Assembly (NCBI GenBank): GCA_964554335.1
Contig: CAZKOF010000044.1
Span: 1-16,773, forward strand
Source: UBA3263 sp964554335
GTDB lineage: Bacteria > Bacteroidota > Bacteroidia > Bacteroidales > Muribaculaceae
Length of the DNA stretch: 16,773 nucleotides
Direction of reading: 5' to 3'
Shown piece after piece: positions 1-7,219 of the stretch; within the stretch, counting starts at the first letter, position 1; the number at the start of each line of letters is the position of its first letter. The notes under the pieces are model-generated. The model was not told where the DNA came from, made no database searches, and saw only the letters and a program-made list of their open reading frames with translations. The position numbers and the translations under genes are program-made.

Positions 1-38
1 AATCCACAAACGATATAATATTGACACACAGACATTTA

Positions 39-55
39 CCCCCCCCCCAAAAAAA
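39..55. repeat. C10-A7 homopolymer tract
   Basis: Ten consecutive C residues (39-48) run directly into seven A residues (49-55), and a second A7 run follows at 59-65. The tract lies about 35 bases upstream of the -33 box of the promoter at 90-120. Runs of this length are prone to slipped-strand length changes and to sequencing error. No gene is visible in positions 1-89 on either strand. Confidence 0.85.
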
Positions 56-89
56 CGCAAAAAAAGATGTAAAATGAAGAAGTGAAAAC

Positions 90-120
90 TTGTATAAGTC
101 TTAAATTATCGCTACTTTTG
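90..120 (+). promoter_or_regulatory. Bacteroidota-type promoter P1 of the ruvX series
   Basis: A -33-like TTG (90-92) is followed, after a 20-base spacer, by the -7 box TACTTTTG (113-120). This matches the Bacteroidota housekeeping sigma consensus (TTTG, then TAnnTTTG). Transcription would start near 125, giving a leader of about 100 bases before the ruvX start at 229. The spacer length equals that of the predicted dnaN promoter at the other end of the window. Confidence 0.6.
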
Positions 121-121
121 C

Positions 122-142
122 ATTCGTGATGTACTCACGAAT
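122..142. promoter_or_regulatory. perfect inverted repeat over the P1 start point, possible operator
   Basis: The arms ATTCGTGA (122-129) and TCACGAAT (135-142) are exact reverse complements separated by five bases. The left arm begins two bases after the -7 box, so the repeat covers the predicted transcription start (about 125). An mRNA starting there would lose part of the left arm, so a protein-binding operator fits better than an RNA hairpin. No T run follows, so it is not an intrinsic terminator. The regulator is unknown. Confidence 0.45.
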
Positions 143-210
143 CAGTGCAATGATGCTTTTGGGGTTCTGTATTACGCGCTGATAAACCAATTAATAGAAC
201 CTACCTTATG

Positions 211-218
211 TAACTTTG
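211..218 (+). promoter_or_regulatory. possible second -7 box (P2) directly before ruvX
   Basis: TAACTTTG matches TAnnTTTG exactly and ends ten bases before the ruvX ATG. By the usual spacing the transcript would begin near 223, leaving a leader of only about six bases, so the mRNA would be nearly leaderless. The -33 element is weak: only TTA at 191-193, with a 17-base spacer. Confidence 0.4.
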
Positions 219-228
219 CAGCAAAAAT

Positions 229-651
229 ATGGGACGGATTCTCTGCATAGATTATGGCAGACGTCGCTGCGGCATAGCGGTGACCGATGAACTGCGCATA
301 TCCGCAACCCCGCTGACAACGGTCAACGCTTCGGAACTTCTGAAGTTTGTGCTCGACTATATTGCCGCCAATCGCGTGGACCTCGTTATTATTGGCAAAC
401 CTGTAACGCTTCGCGGGGAACCCTCAGAGTCATGGACATATATAGAACCGTTTGCAAAGTCCCTGCGCAAGCGTTTGCCTGCAGGTGTGGATATGAAATT
501 CTACGATGAACGATTCACGTCGACACTGGCCCACCGGGCAATGCTCGACGGCGGGCTGCACCGAATGGCCCGACGCGAAAAAGCGACTGTTGACCGCATG
601 GCGGCAACCATTATTCTCACTGACTATTTACAAAGCATCTACAATACATAA
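229..651 (+). CDS. ruvX: RuvX/YqgF family RNase H-fold nuclease
   Basis: 140 residues, the usual size for the YqgF/RuvX family, which has an RNase H-like resolvase fold. The family is annotated as a putative pre-16S rRNA processing nuclease and Holliday junction resolvase-like protein, acting in the cytoplasm. The acidic active-site residues are present: D8 in IDYGRRRCGIAVTD, E94 in FYDERFTS, and D122 in VDRMAATIIL. The strand and loop IIGKPVTLRGEPSES (residues 54-68) is also typical. The ATG at 229 is chosen because family members begin almost exactly with MGRIL. There is no Shine-Dalgarno sequence, only an A-rich stretch, as is normal in Bacteroidota. It is the first gene of a plus-strand series, and def starts four bases after its stop. 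The family assignment is secure; which of the two proposed activities matters in vivo cannot be read from the sequence. Confidence 0.93.
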   Translation: MGRILCIDYGRRRCGIAVTDELRISATPLTTVNASELLKFVLDYIAANRVDLVIIGKPVTLRGEPSESWTYIEPFAKSLRKRLPAGVDMKFYDERFTSTLAHRAMLDGGLHRMARREKATVDRMAATIILTDYLQSIYNT

Positions 652-655
652 GATT

Positions 656-1225
656 ATGAAGCTACCCGTTTATATATACGGTCACCCCGTACTCCGTCGG
701 CCAACGGTAGCAGTCACTAAAGACTACCCCGACCTGCCGAAACTGATTGATGACATGTTCGAGACGATGTATGCCGCCGAAGGCTGCGGTCTTGCCGCTC
801 CTCAGGTCGGATTGAGCATCAAACTCGTGGTTATCGACACCGACGTCCTAAAAGACCAGTTTCCAGAATGTGCCGAGCGCAAAATGGTGCTGATCAACCC
901 CGAGGCAGAAGTTCTCGACGGTGAAGAATGTTCGCGCTCCGAAGGGTGCCTGAGCCTTCCGGGACTAAGCGAGAATGTCAACCGCGTGGAGCATATACGC
1001 TTGCGTTGGCTCGACGAAAATTTCGAGGCCCATGAGGAGGAGATGTCGGGTTTTCTAAGCCGCTGCGTGCAGCACGAGCTCGACCACCTCAATGGAAAAG
1101 TTTACATGGATCATGTCAGTGCAACGCGCAAGCTACTGATTCGCAATAAGCTCCGCAACCTCATGGATGGTAAATTCTCATGCGACTACAAAGTTAAAAC
1201 CGCCGCCCACGGCAAAAAACGTTAA
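656..1225 (+). CDS. def: peptide deformylase
   Basis: 189 residues. The enzyme removes the formyl group from the N-terminal methionine of nascent proteins at the ribosome. All three deformylase motifs are present: GCGLAAPQVG (43-52), EGCLSLPG (96-103, with metal ligand C98) and QHELDHLNG (139-147, the HExxH metal site with H140, E141 and H144). The start at 656 is chosen because MKLPVYIYGHPVLRR matches the normal N-terminus. An in-frame ATG at 506 would add 50 residues that lie inside ruvX in another frame and have no family counterpart. The gene begins four bases after ruvX, so the two are probably co-transcribed. From memory, Bacteroides genomes also have ruvX followed by def, but then a TPR gene and thrS; here an unrelated lipoprotein gene follows instead. 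Confidence 0.96.
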   Translation: MKLPVYIYGHPVLRRPTVAVTKDYPDLPKLIDDMFETMYAAEGCGLAAPQVGLSIKLVVIDTDVLKDQFPECAERKMVLINPEAEVLDGEECSRSEGCLSLPGLSENVNRVEHIRLRWLDENFEAHEEEMSGFLSRCVQHELDHLNGKVYMDHVSATRKLLIRNKLRNLMDGKFSCDYKVKTAAHGKKR

Positions 1226-1232
1226 TGGATAA

Positions 1233-3161
1233 ATGAATAAAATATTTCCTCTCATTCTGCTAACCGGATTGATGTTTAGCTGCTCCACGAACAATGATGA
1301 TCCATTGGACGGCGAGGAAGATGTGTCGTCGGTTGAACTTACGGCATATGCAGACCAAAAAGTCATAACGTACTCCGGAGCCGATTATGGGAACTGGACA
1401 CTCAATGATTGGCAAAATCAAGATTGGATAACGCCCAAGCAAACCTGCGGAAGCGGAAAAGTTGAGATTGAATTTGAGCTTTCTCCTAACACCACCGGAG
1501 CCGTTCGCGAGTTGCTATGTAACGTATCAGGCGGGAACGGGAAAATCAATCTTCGCGTTATACAAACGGCTGAGACAACGTCGGGCGAGGCCATAGATAT
1601 CGGATTGTCAAATCGGCTGACCTGCGGATATCCGACATATGTCTATTCGGCTACTTTTGATTTTGAAAAGTCGCCGTTAGTTGTCAATCTTGGCGACAAC
1701 AGATTTGAGGCCACGACGCTTGATGCACATAACGTTGTGTTTACACTCCCGTCAGATATACGTGGCGAGTATGCCATGACAGTGGAAATCGGTAACAAGA
1801 CAATAGAATTCGGAAGCGCTAAGGTTTACATGCACGGAGGTTTCGGCGAACCGGCAATGACTCATCTGCCGGTATTGTTTGAAGATAACGGCGCTCGATT
1901 GCTGGCAAATTTTCAGCCAACTTCTATTGCACAAACATTGGCATTCGATACTGAAGGACATAAGGTTAGGCCTTATGTCATATGTCAGGGCGGTAGGTGT
2001 GCCGGTATTGACGCAGTGCAGAGAATCGTTTCTGTTGCGCCGCAATATATTTTGGCGACTGTGAAAATTCTGACACATCGCGAATATTATGATGATTATA
2101 CGTATTTTGACCATGGCAGTTATCAAAACATAATTATAGATACTGAGACAAAGGTTTGTTATGCGGTTGACAGCTATGTGTTGTTCGATCAAGCCGTATG
2201 GGCCGGACCGTCAAATGTCGTAGTTGTTCATAACGGACAGGCATATCGACTGGAGCCGCAGGCAATGACTGCCACCGACGTACTTAATCATATGGCGGAG
2301 CAGCCTGAATTCGTACCTACCGTTCAGGCAAAAATCCTTGAGGGGGCCGTCTATAACAGTTCCTATCCCGCGATTCTCGCAGCCGGTAAGCAGGTCCAAC
2401 TTTCGGAGCTGCAGTATTGGGATAGCGGACTATTGAGCGTCGCCCCGATGCCAGATTCGGGCATTTTTACGTTCAGTGAGAGCGATAAGCATACAACGCA
2501 ATATGGCATACCGGTGTATCCGCGAGGAGAGCATGTCAGGATATTGAATTATACAGCCGTGTCAGAAACCTTCGGGAATAATCATTACAGACATGAAATG
2601 TATATTTCGCCCATTGACAACAATGGCAGTCTGAAGTGGGACTATTGGGACAATTCCTCACCAATCGGCCGGCAGTATGAGGTGTATGCGTCACCTACGG
2701 GCACGTATCTACGCCCGATAATTCCCTATAATTCGCAGTTACCACAGGTCGAGGCATATTTTATTAACCGCGAAGGGGTAGAGGCGTTTATGCTGACTGA
2801 GTCGCAACAAAAATCGTGTGAACTGGCCTATGGTGTTGTTGGGCATCCGCTTCTTTTTGCCAATCAATATCCATATTTGGGTAACTATCGCTACACGACA
2901 GACTCAAATGGGGCGATCTTTGCACAACCGTTCAATGACTATGCCGAGCCAATAGAGCTGCAAGGCGTAAACAAAGGGTTCATAAATGCTCAGTTAGTGA
3001 CTGACGGCGTGATTTTTGCCGGAAGTGTAATGAACGAAGGTATATATTTCAAATATTATAAAGAAGGGCAAACTACCCCGGCAATTGATATAAGGGTTAC
3101 GGCTAAAGATATGTTAGTGGCATCAGCGCCTGATTTCATGGGTTGGATGGCTGCATTTTAA
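1233..3161 (+). CDS. large lipoprotein of unknown function, BACON-like N-terminal domain
   Basis: 642 residues; I do not recognise a named family for most of it. The N-terminus is a lipoprotein signal: positively charged start, hydrophobic core, then LMFSC with C17 as the probable lipidated residue. The acidic NNDD and DGEED that follow are compatible with a Bacteroidota surface-export signal. Residues about 33-112 look like a BACON-type beta-sandwich: NWTLNDWQNQDW, then LSPNTTGAVRELLCNVSG, closing with INLRVIQTAE. The rest is rich in Tyr, Asn and Gly, without obvious catalytic motifs, and is probably beta-rich. The gene starts seven bases after def and ends 27 bases before ettA, so it is likely co-transcribed. 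Base composition is clearly lower in GC than its neighbours: two 60-base rows near 2041-2160 are about one third GC, versus 58-67% in sampled rows of ettA and the 4859 gene. This suggests an accessory gene inserted between housekeeping genes. An envelope or glycan-binding role is inference only. Confidence 0.85.
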   Translation: MNKIFPLILLTGLMFSCSTNNDDPLDGEEDVSSVELTAYADQKVITYSGADYGNWTLNDWQNQDWITPKQTCGSGKVEIEFELSPNTTGAVRELLCNVSGGNGKINLRVIQTAETTSGEAIDIGLSNRLTCGYPTYVYSATFDFEKSPLVVNLGDNRFEATTLDAHNVVFTLPSDIRGEYAMTVEIGNKTIEFGSAKVYMHGGFGEPAMTHLPVLFEDNGARLLANFQPTSIAQTLAFDTEGHKVRPYVICQGGRCAGIDAVQRIVSVAPQYILATVKILTHREYYDDYTYFDHGSYQNIIIDTETKVCYAVDSYVLFDQAVWAGPSNVVVVHNGQAYRLEPQAMTATDVLNHMAEQPEFVPTVQAKILEGAVYNSSYPAILAAGKQVQLSELQYWDSGLLSVAPMPDSGIFTFSESDKHTTQYGIPVYPRGEHVRILNYTAVSETFGNNHYRHEMYISPIDNNGSLKWDYWDNSSPIGRQYEVYASPTGTYLRPIIPYNSQLPQVEAYFINREGVEAFMLTESQQKSCELAYGVVGHPLLFANQYPYLGNYRYTTDSNGAIFAQPFNDYAEPIELQGVNKGFINAQLVTDGVIFAGSVMNEGIYFKYYKEGQTTPAIDIRVTAKDMLVASAPDFMGWMAAF

Positions 3162-3188
3162 TTGGATATCATAATCAACTGTATATAT

Positions 3189-4862
3189 ATGGCAGACGAT
3201 AAGAAAATCATATTCTCGATGGTAGGCGTCAGCAAAACCTACCCTCCTCAGAAACAGGTTCTGAAAAACATTTACCTATCTTTTTTCTATGGCGCCAAGA
3301 TTGGCATCATCGGTCTGAACGGCTCCGGTAAGTCTTCACTGCTCAAAATCATCGCCGGCATCGACAAGAGTTATCAGGGCGAGGTTGTATTCTCGCCCGG
3401 CTATTCGGTCGGCTATCTTGAACAGGACCCGAAACTTGATCCGGAGAAGACCGTGATTGAGGTTGTACGCGAGGGCGTGCAGCCGATCATGGACATGCTT
3501 GCCGAGTTCGACAAAGTCAACGAGGCATTTGCCGACCCCGACGCCGACTATGACACCCTGCTCGCACGCCAGGCCGAACTGCAGGACAAACTCGACGCAG
3601 CCGACGCATGGAACATCGACGCCAAACTTGAGCGCGCCATGGACGCCCTGCAGTGCCCGCCCGACAATCAATCCGTCACGACCCTCTCCGGCGGTGAACG
3701 TCGACGCGTGGCGCTCTGCCGCCTGCTATTGCAACAACCCGACGTGCTCCTTCTTGACGAACCCACCAACCACCTCGACGCCGAGTCTATTGACTGGCTC
3801 GAGCAACACCTCCAACAATATCCCGGCACGGTTATAGCCATCACCCATGACAGATACTTCCTTGACCACGTCGCAGGCTGGATTCTTGAACTCGACCGAG
3901 GTGAAGGAATTCCGTGGAAGGGCAACTACTCATCGTGGCTTGAACAAAAAACCAAGCGAATGGCCCAGGAGGAAAAGCAGGCAAGCAAACGCCGCAAAAC
4001 CCTTGAGCGCGAACTCGAATGGGTGCGCATGGCTCCGAAAGCTCGTCAGGCCAAGGGCAAAGCCCGCCTGAACTCCTACGACCGCCTGCTCAACGAGGAC
4101 CAAAAAGAGCGCGAAGAGAAACTCGAAATTTTCATTCCCAACGGTCCACGACTGGGCAACAAGGTCATCGAAGCCCATGGATTGGCAAAAGCATTCGGCC
4201 AAAAGCAACTGTTCAAGAATCTCGATTTTACACTTCCCCCGAACGGTATTGTCGGCGTAATCGGGCCAAACGGAGCAGGCAAGACCACCCTATTCAAACT
4301 CATAATGGGACTTGAGACGGCCGACGCCGGCTCATTCGACGTAGGCGATACCGTCAAAATTGCCTATGTTGACCAGACCCACCACGACCTTCTTCCCGAT
4401 AAGAGTGTCTACGAGGTAATCTCGCAGGGAGTGGAGTCTTTCCGCATGGGCGGCCGCGACGTAAACGCGCGCGCCTATCTGAGCAAGTTCAACTTCTCGG
4501 GTGCTGACCAGGAGAAGAAGGTCGGCGTGCTTTCGGGCGGAGAACGCAACCGTCTGCATCTTGCAATGGCGCTCAAACAAGAGGGTAACGTGTTGCTGCT
4601 TGATGAACCGACCAACGATATCGACGTAAACACACTCCGCGCACTCGAGGAGGGACTTGAGGCCTTTGCCGGCTGCGCGGTGGTTGTCAGCCATGACCGT
4701 TGGTTCCTCGACCGCATCTGCACTCATATCCTCTCGTTTGAGGGCGAAAGCAATGTTGTTTATTACGAAGGCTCATATTCCGATTATGAGGAGTATAAGC
4801 GCGCTCATACCCCCGACGGCAAGGAACCCGTGCGCCGCCGCTATCGCAAGTTGATGGAATGA
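3189..4862 (+). CDS. ettA: ABC-F ATPase, energy-dependent translational throttle EttA
   Basis: 557 residues, close to E. coli EttA. EttA binds the ribosomal E site and gates entry into elongation according to the ATP/ADP ratio. It has two ABC domains and no membrane segment. First domain: Walker A GLNGSGKS (42-49), signature LSGGERRR (from 166), Walker B VLLLDEPTNHLD with catalytic E191. Second domain: Walker A GPNGAGKTT (359-367), signature LSGGERNR (from 448), Walker B VLLLDEPTNDID with E473. The acidic arm insertion lies at roughly 90-145. The linker has the EttA-type sequence ELEWVRMAPKARQAKGKARL. The ATG at 3189 is chosen because MADDKKIIFSMVGVSKTYPP is the canonical N-terminus; a TTG at 3162 is in frame but would add an unconserved tail. 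It shares an ATGA stop/start with the next gene. The identification is very strong. Confidence 0.96.
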   Translation: MADDKKIIFSMVGVSKTYPPQKQVLKNIYLSFFYGAKIGIIGLNGSGKSSLLKIIAGIDKSYQGEVVFSPGYSVGYLEQDPKLDPEKTVIEVVREGVQPIMDMLAEFDKVNEAFADPDADYDTLLARQAELQDKLDAADAWNIDAKLERAMDALQCPPDNQSVTTLSGGERRRVALCRLLLQQPDVLLLDEPTNHLDAESIDWLEQHLQQYPGTVIAITHDRYFLDHVAGWILELDRGEGIPWKGNYSSWLEQKTKRMAQEEKQASKRRKTLERELEWVRMAPKARQAKGKARLNSYDRLLNEDQKEREEKLEIFIPNGPRLGNKVIEAHGLAKAFGQKQLFKNLDFTLPPNGIVGVIGPNGAGKTTLFKLIMGLETADAGSFDVGDTVKIAYVDQTHHDLLPDKSVYEVISQGVESFRMGGRDVNARAYLSKFNFSGADQEKKVGVLSGGERNRLHLAMALKQEGNVLLLDEPTNDIDVNTLRALEEGLEAFAGCAVVVSHDRWFLDRICTHILSFEGESNVVYYEGSYSDYEEYKRAHTPDGKEPVRRRYRKLME

Positions 4863-5842
4863 AGACACTCCGCCAAATAATCCTCCCCGCAACGGCAGCG
4901 CTGCTCCTTGCGGGCTGCACGACCGGTAACGACGGCTGGACCCTGCGCGGCGAGGCTCCCGCAGGAGTGGAAACCGTCTATTTGCAGGCTCCGACCAATG
5001 CCGGCGGCTGGTACACTCTCGACTCCGCAAAAGTCAGCTCAGGAAAGTACCATTTCAGCGAACCGCGGGCCAACAGTCAGATTTTTGCCGTAAAACTTGG
5101 TGATAACACGGTCTACATCCCTGCCGACAGCACCGAAACAATCGAACTGACCGCCGACGGCGTACGCTCAGGCTCGGCCGAAGCCGATCTCTTCAACAAA
5201 GTTGAGTCCGTTTATGCCTCAGGCGGTGACGGACATGAGTTCCTGCAGGCTCTCGATGGAAACTATGCTTCGACGGCAGCCTATTATGCCACTCGACTCG
5301 TTAAGGACCGCCTCCTGCTCCGGACCGTCGCCAACCGCTACAACGAGGAGCGCCCCAATGATCCGCGCACGGCGATATTGCGCGCGGAATTCGGAAAAAT
5401 GACCCCACGCGGCGAGGCTCCAATAGAGCAAAAGGTTATCTATGCCGACGAAATCGGCTACTACGACATAGAGCTGATGGACCGGAACGGCAAGATGCAC
5501 AAACTCTCGGATGTTGTTGACGCAAACCCGCTAACCGTGCTTGCCTACGTTGATTTCACATCCTCGGACACTCCGGCAATCACACGCGCGCTGGGCGATG
5601 CACGCAGCGCAGGCGCCGAAATCTACGAGGTCGGATTCTGCGATAACCAACACCTTTGGGCCATTGCTTCCGAAGGCCTTCCGTGGACCAACGTCTATCA
5701 GAGCGATGCCGCCGACCGAGTGCATATCAGTCAGTATGCAGTCGGCACATTCCCTACTTTCTTCATAATCAAGAACGACGAGATTGTTGAGCGCGTGACT
5801 GACTACACCAAACTCGCCACAAGCATCAAACAACACAAATGA
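4859..5842 (+). CDS. DUF4369-type lipoprotein with cysteine-less thioredoxin-like domain
   Basis: 327 residues. A lipoprotein signal ends in LLLAGC with C20 as the lipidation site. Residues about 26-105 resemble the DUF4369 beta-sandwich that precedes TlpA-like domains in Bacteroidota: a WTLRGEAP start, then TVYLQAP, LDSAKVSSGKYHF and TVYIPADSTETIELT. A helical linker follows. From about 200, YYDIELMDRNGKMHKLSDVV and VLAYVDFTSSDTPA look like the first strands of a thioredoxin fold, and GTFPTFFIIKNDEIV near the C-terminus is the cis-Pro region. The usual CxxC after the first core strand is replaced by FTSSD (F233-D237), so disulfide exchange by that site is excluded. The protein probably sits on the periplasmic face of the envelope. 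ATGA overlaps join it to ettA before it and to the phosphatase after it, implying translational coupling. Its function is unknown. Confidence 0.85.
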   Translation: MKTLRQIILPATAALLLAGCTTGNDGWTLRGEAPAGVETVYLQAPTNAGGWYTLDSAKVSSGKYHFSEPRANSQIFAVKLGDNTVYIPADSTETIELTADGVRSGSAEADLFNKVESVYASGGDGHEFLQALDGNYASTAAYYATRLVKDRLLLRTVANRYNEERPNDPRTAILRAEFGKMTPRGEAPIEQKVIYADEIGYYDIELMDRNGKMHKLSDVVDANPLTVLAYVDFTSSDTPAITRALGDARSAGAEIYEVGFCDNQHLWAIASEGLPWTNVYQSDAADRVHISQYAVGTFPTFFIIKNDEIVERVTDYTKLATSIKQHK

Positions 5843-7215
5843 AAAATCTTAAATCTCTATTCGGGGCAATGCTCATTGCTCTCAGCGCATCGGCAGCGGA
5901 CAACGCGCCTAAATATATATTCTACTTTATAGGCGACGGCATGGGCCACGGCCAGGTCATGGGGGCCGAAACCTACCGCCGCCTCGTGCAGAAGCAGCAG
6001 GACAAAATGCTCATGCTGCAGTTTCCCGTGGCAGGTTTATGCACGACATATTCGGCAAATACTCCCGTCACCGACTCTGCCGCAGCCGGTACGGCCCTGG
6101 CGACAGGACACAAGACCCGCAACAACATGCTTGGTATGTCGGCCGACACGGTTGCCGTGCGCAGCGTTGCCGACGACCTTGCCGAGCGCGGCTATGGAAT
6201 CGGCCTGGTAACCAATGTCTGTCCCGACGACGCCACACCCGGAGCATTCTACGCCCACGTTCCTGCCCGATGGATGTGGCACGATATCGCTCTGCAATTT
6301 GCAGAATCTCCCGTCAAGTTCCTCGCCGGCTCGATGCTCCGCGGGACCAAAACCGACGGCAAATATAACGGTCTCTATGAACAAATCGCCTCGAAAGGCG
6401 TAAAGATTGTCTGCGGCGTTGATTCACTCGAAGGTGTCGATTCCGAGCGCATTCTGCTGCTGAACACCGACACGATTTCGCAAAATATGGGCTACGCCGT
6501 CGACGGTCCTACCGGCAACACCCTCGCCCAATATACCGACGCCGCAATAGCCCACATGCAGCGCACCTCGCCCGAAAAATTCTTCATCATGGTCGAAGGA
6601 GGCAACATTGACTGGGCAGGCCACGACAACGACGGTATCACGATCGTGCGCGAGGTTCTTGCATACGATTCCGTTTTGCAAAAGGCCTACGACTTCTATC
6701 TCAAACACACCGACGAGACTCTGATTATAGTAACCGCCGATCACGAAACCGGAGGCATGACCGTGGGACAAAAGTCCACCCAATATAATCAATTCCCCGA
6801 GGTCGTTGACCGTCAAAGCAAATCGAAAGCTCAGTTCAGCAACGAATGCTGGGAAATCATAACAAACAATGAGCCGATTACGTGGGAAGAAATGCAGAAA
6901 CGCCTGGAGAAAAATATGGGTTTCTTCTCAAAATCAAAGCTATCGGCATCGCAGGAGCAACGTCTGCTTGAAGCATTCAACCGTACTTTTATTGAAAAGA
7001 ACGGCGAAAGCACAACAGGACTCTACTCTACTTATCCCGAATTCGTCGAGGTCGCCTACACCATTCAGAACGAAATTGCGGGCTACGGTTTTACCTCGGG
7101 CAAACATACCGGCAACCCCGTGCCCGTCTTTGCCATTGGCGTAGGCGCCGAGCGCTTCGGCGGAGCACTCGACAACACCGACATCCCGCGTCTGCTTCGC
7201 GCCCTTACCGAGTAA
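5839..7215 (+). CDS. PhoA-family alkaline phosphatase
   Basis: 458 residues. A Sec signal peptide (about 1-19, ending ALSASA) directs it to the periplasm, where the family hydrolyses phosphate monoesters. The active site can be matched residue by residue to E. coli PhoA. Metal ligands are D33 (IGDGMG), E253, D258 and H262 (EGGNIDWAGHDND), D301 and H302 (TADHETGG), and H423 (KHTG). S80 in TDSAAAGTALATG is the nucleophile. D131 and T133 (DDATP) match PhoA D153 and T155, and R144 matches the phosphate-binding R166. The residue equivalent to PhoA K328 is W259, as in many non-enteric phosphatases. It overlaps the preceding lipoprotein gene by ATGA. Its last codons lie in the palindrome at 7201-7219 and overlap the convergent dehydrogenase gene by 11 bases. 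No Pho-type operator was seen. The family is certain; the physiological substrate is not. Confidence 0.94.
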   Translation: MKNLKSLFGAMLIALSASAADNAPKYIFYFIGDGMGHGQVMGAETYRRLVQKQQDKMLMLQFPVAGLCTTYSANTPVTDSAAAGTALATGHKTRNNMLGMSADTVAVRSVADDLAERGYGIGLVTNVCPDDATPGAFYAHVPARWMWHDIALQFAESPVKFLAGSMLRGTKTDGKYNGLYEQIASKGVKIVCGVDSLEGVDSERILLLNTDTISQNMGYAVDGPTGNTLAQYTDAAIAHMQRTSPEKFFIMVEGGNIDWAGHDNDGITIVREVLAYDSVLQKAYDFYLKHTDETLIIVTADHETGGMTVGQKSTQYNQFPEVVDRQSKSKAQFSNECWEIITNNEPITWEEMQKRLEKNMGFFSKSKLSASQEQRLLEAFNRTFIEKNGESTTGLYSTYPEFVEVAYTIQNEIAGYGFTSGKHTGNPVPVFAIGVGAERFGGALDNTDIPRLLRALTE

Positions 7216-7219
7216 GGGC
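7201..7219. terminator. palindromic hairpin at the convergent gene junction
   Basis: The sequence GCCCTTACCGAGTAAGGGC forms a perfect 8-bp stem with a three-base loop (CGA, 7209-7211). The right arm holds the TAA stop of the plus-strand phosphatase (7213-7215). The left arm holds the TAA stop of the minus-strand dehydrogenase (7205-7207 on the complement). Either transcript would form the same hairpin at its 3' end. No T run follows on either side, so it is not a standard intrinsic terminator; it may protect 3' ends or act with another factor. Confidence 0.6.

Noticed and set aside
14..26. TATAAT and TTGACA hexamers near the left edge
   Set aside because: They are in the wrong order and spacing for one promoter, and Bacteroidota housekeeping promoters use a different consensus.
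506..655. Longer N-terminal start for def
   Set aside because: The added 50 codons lie within ruvX in another frame and have no counterpart in deformylases; the ATG at 656 gives the family N-terminus.
1650..1660. TACTTTTG inside the 1233-3161 gene, identical to the P1 -7 box
   Set aside because: No TTG box lies about 20 bases upstream and no gene start follows nearby; it is probably chance within coding sequence.
3162..3188. TTG start nine codons upstream of the ettA ATG
   Set aside because: EttA proteins begin with the MADDKKIIFSMVG-type sequence encoded from 3189, and the upstream codons are AT-rich spacer.
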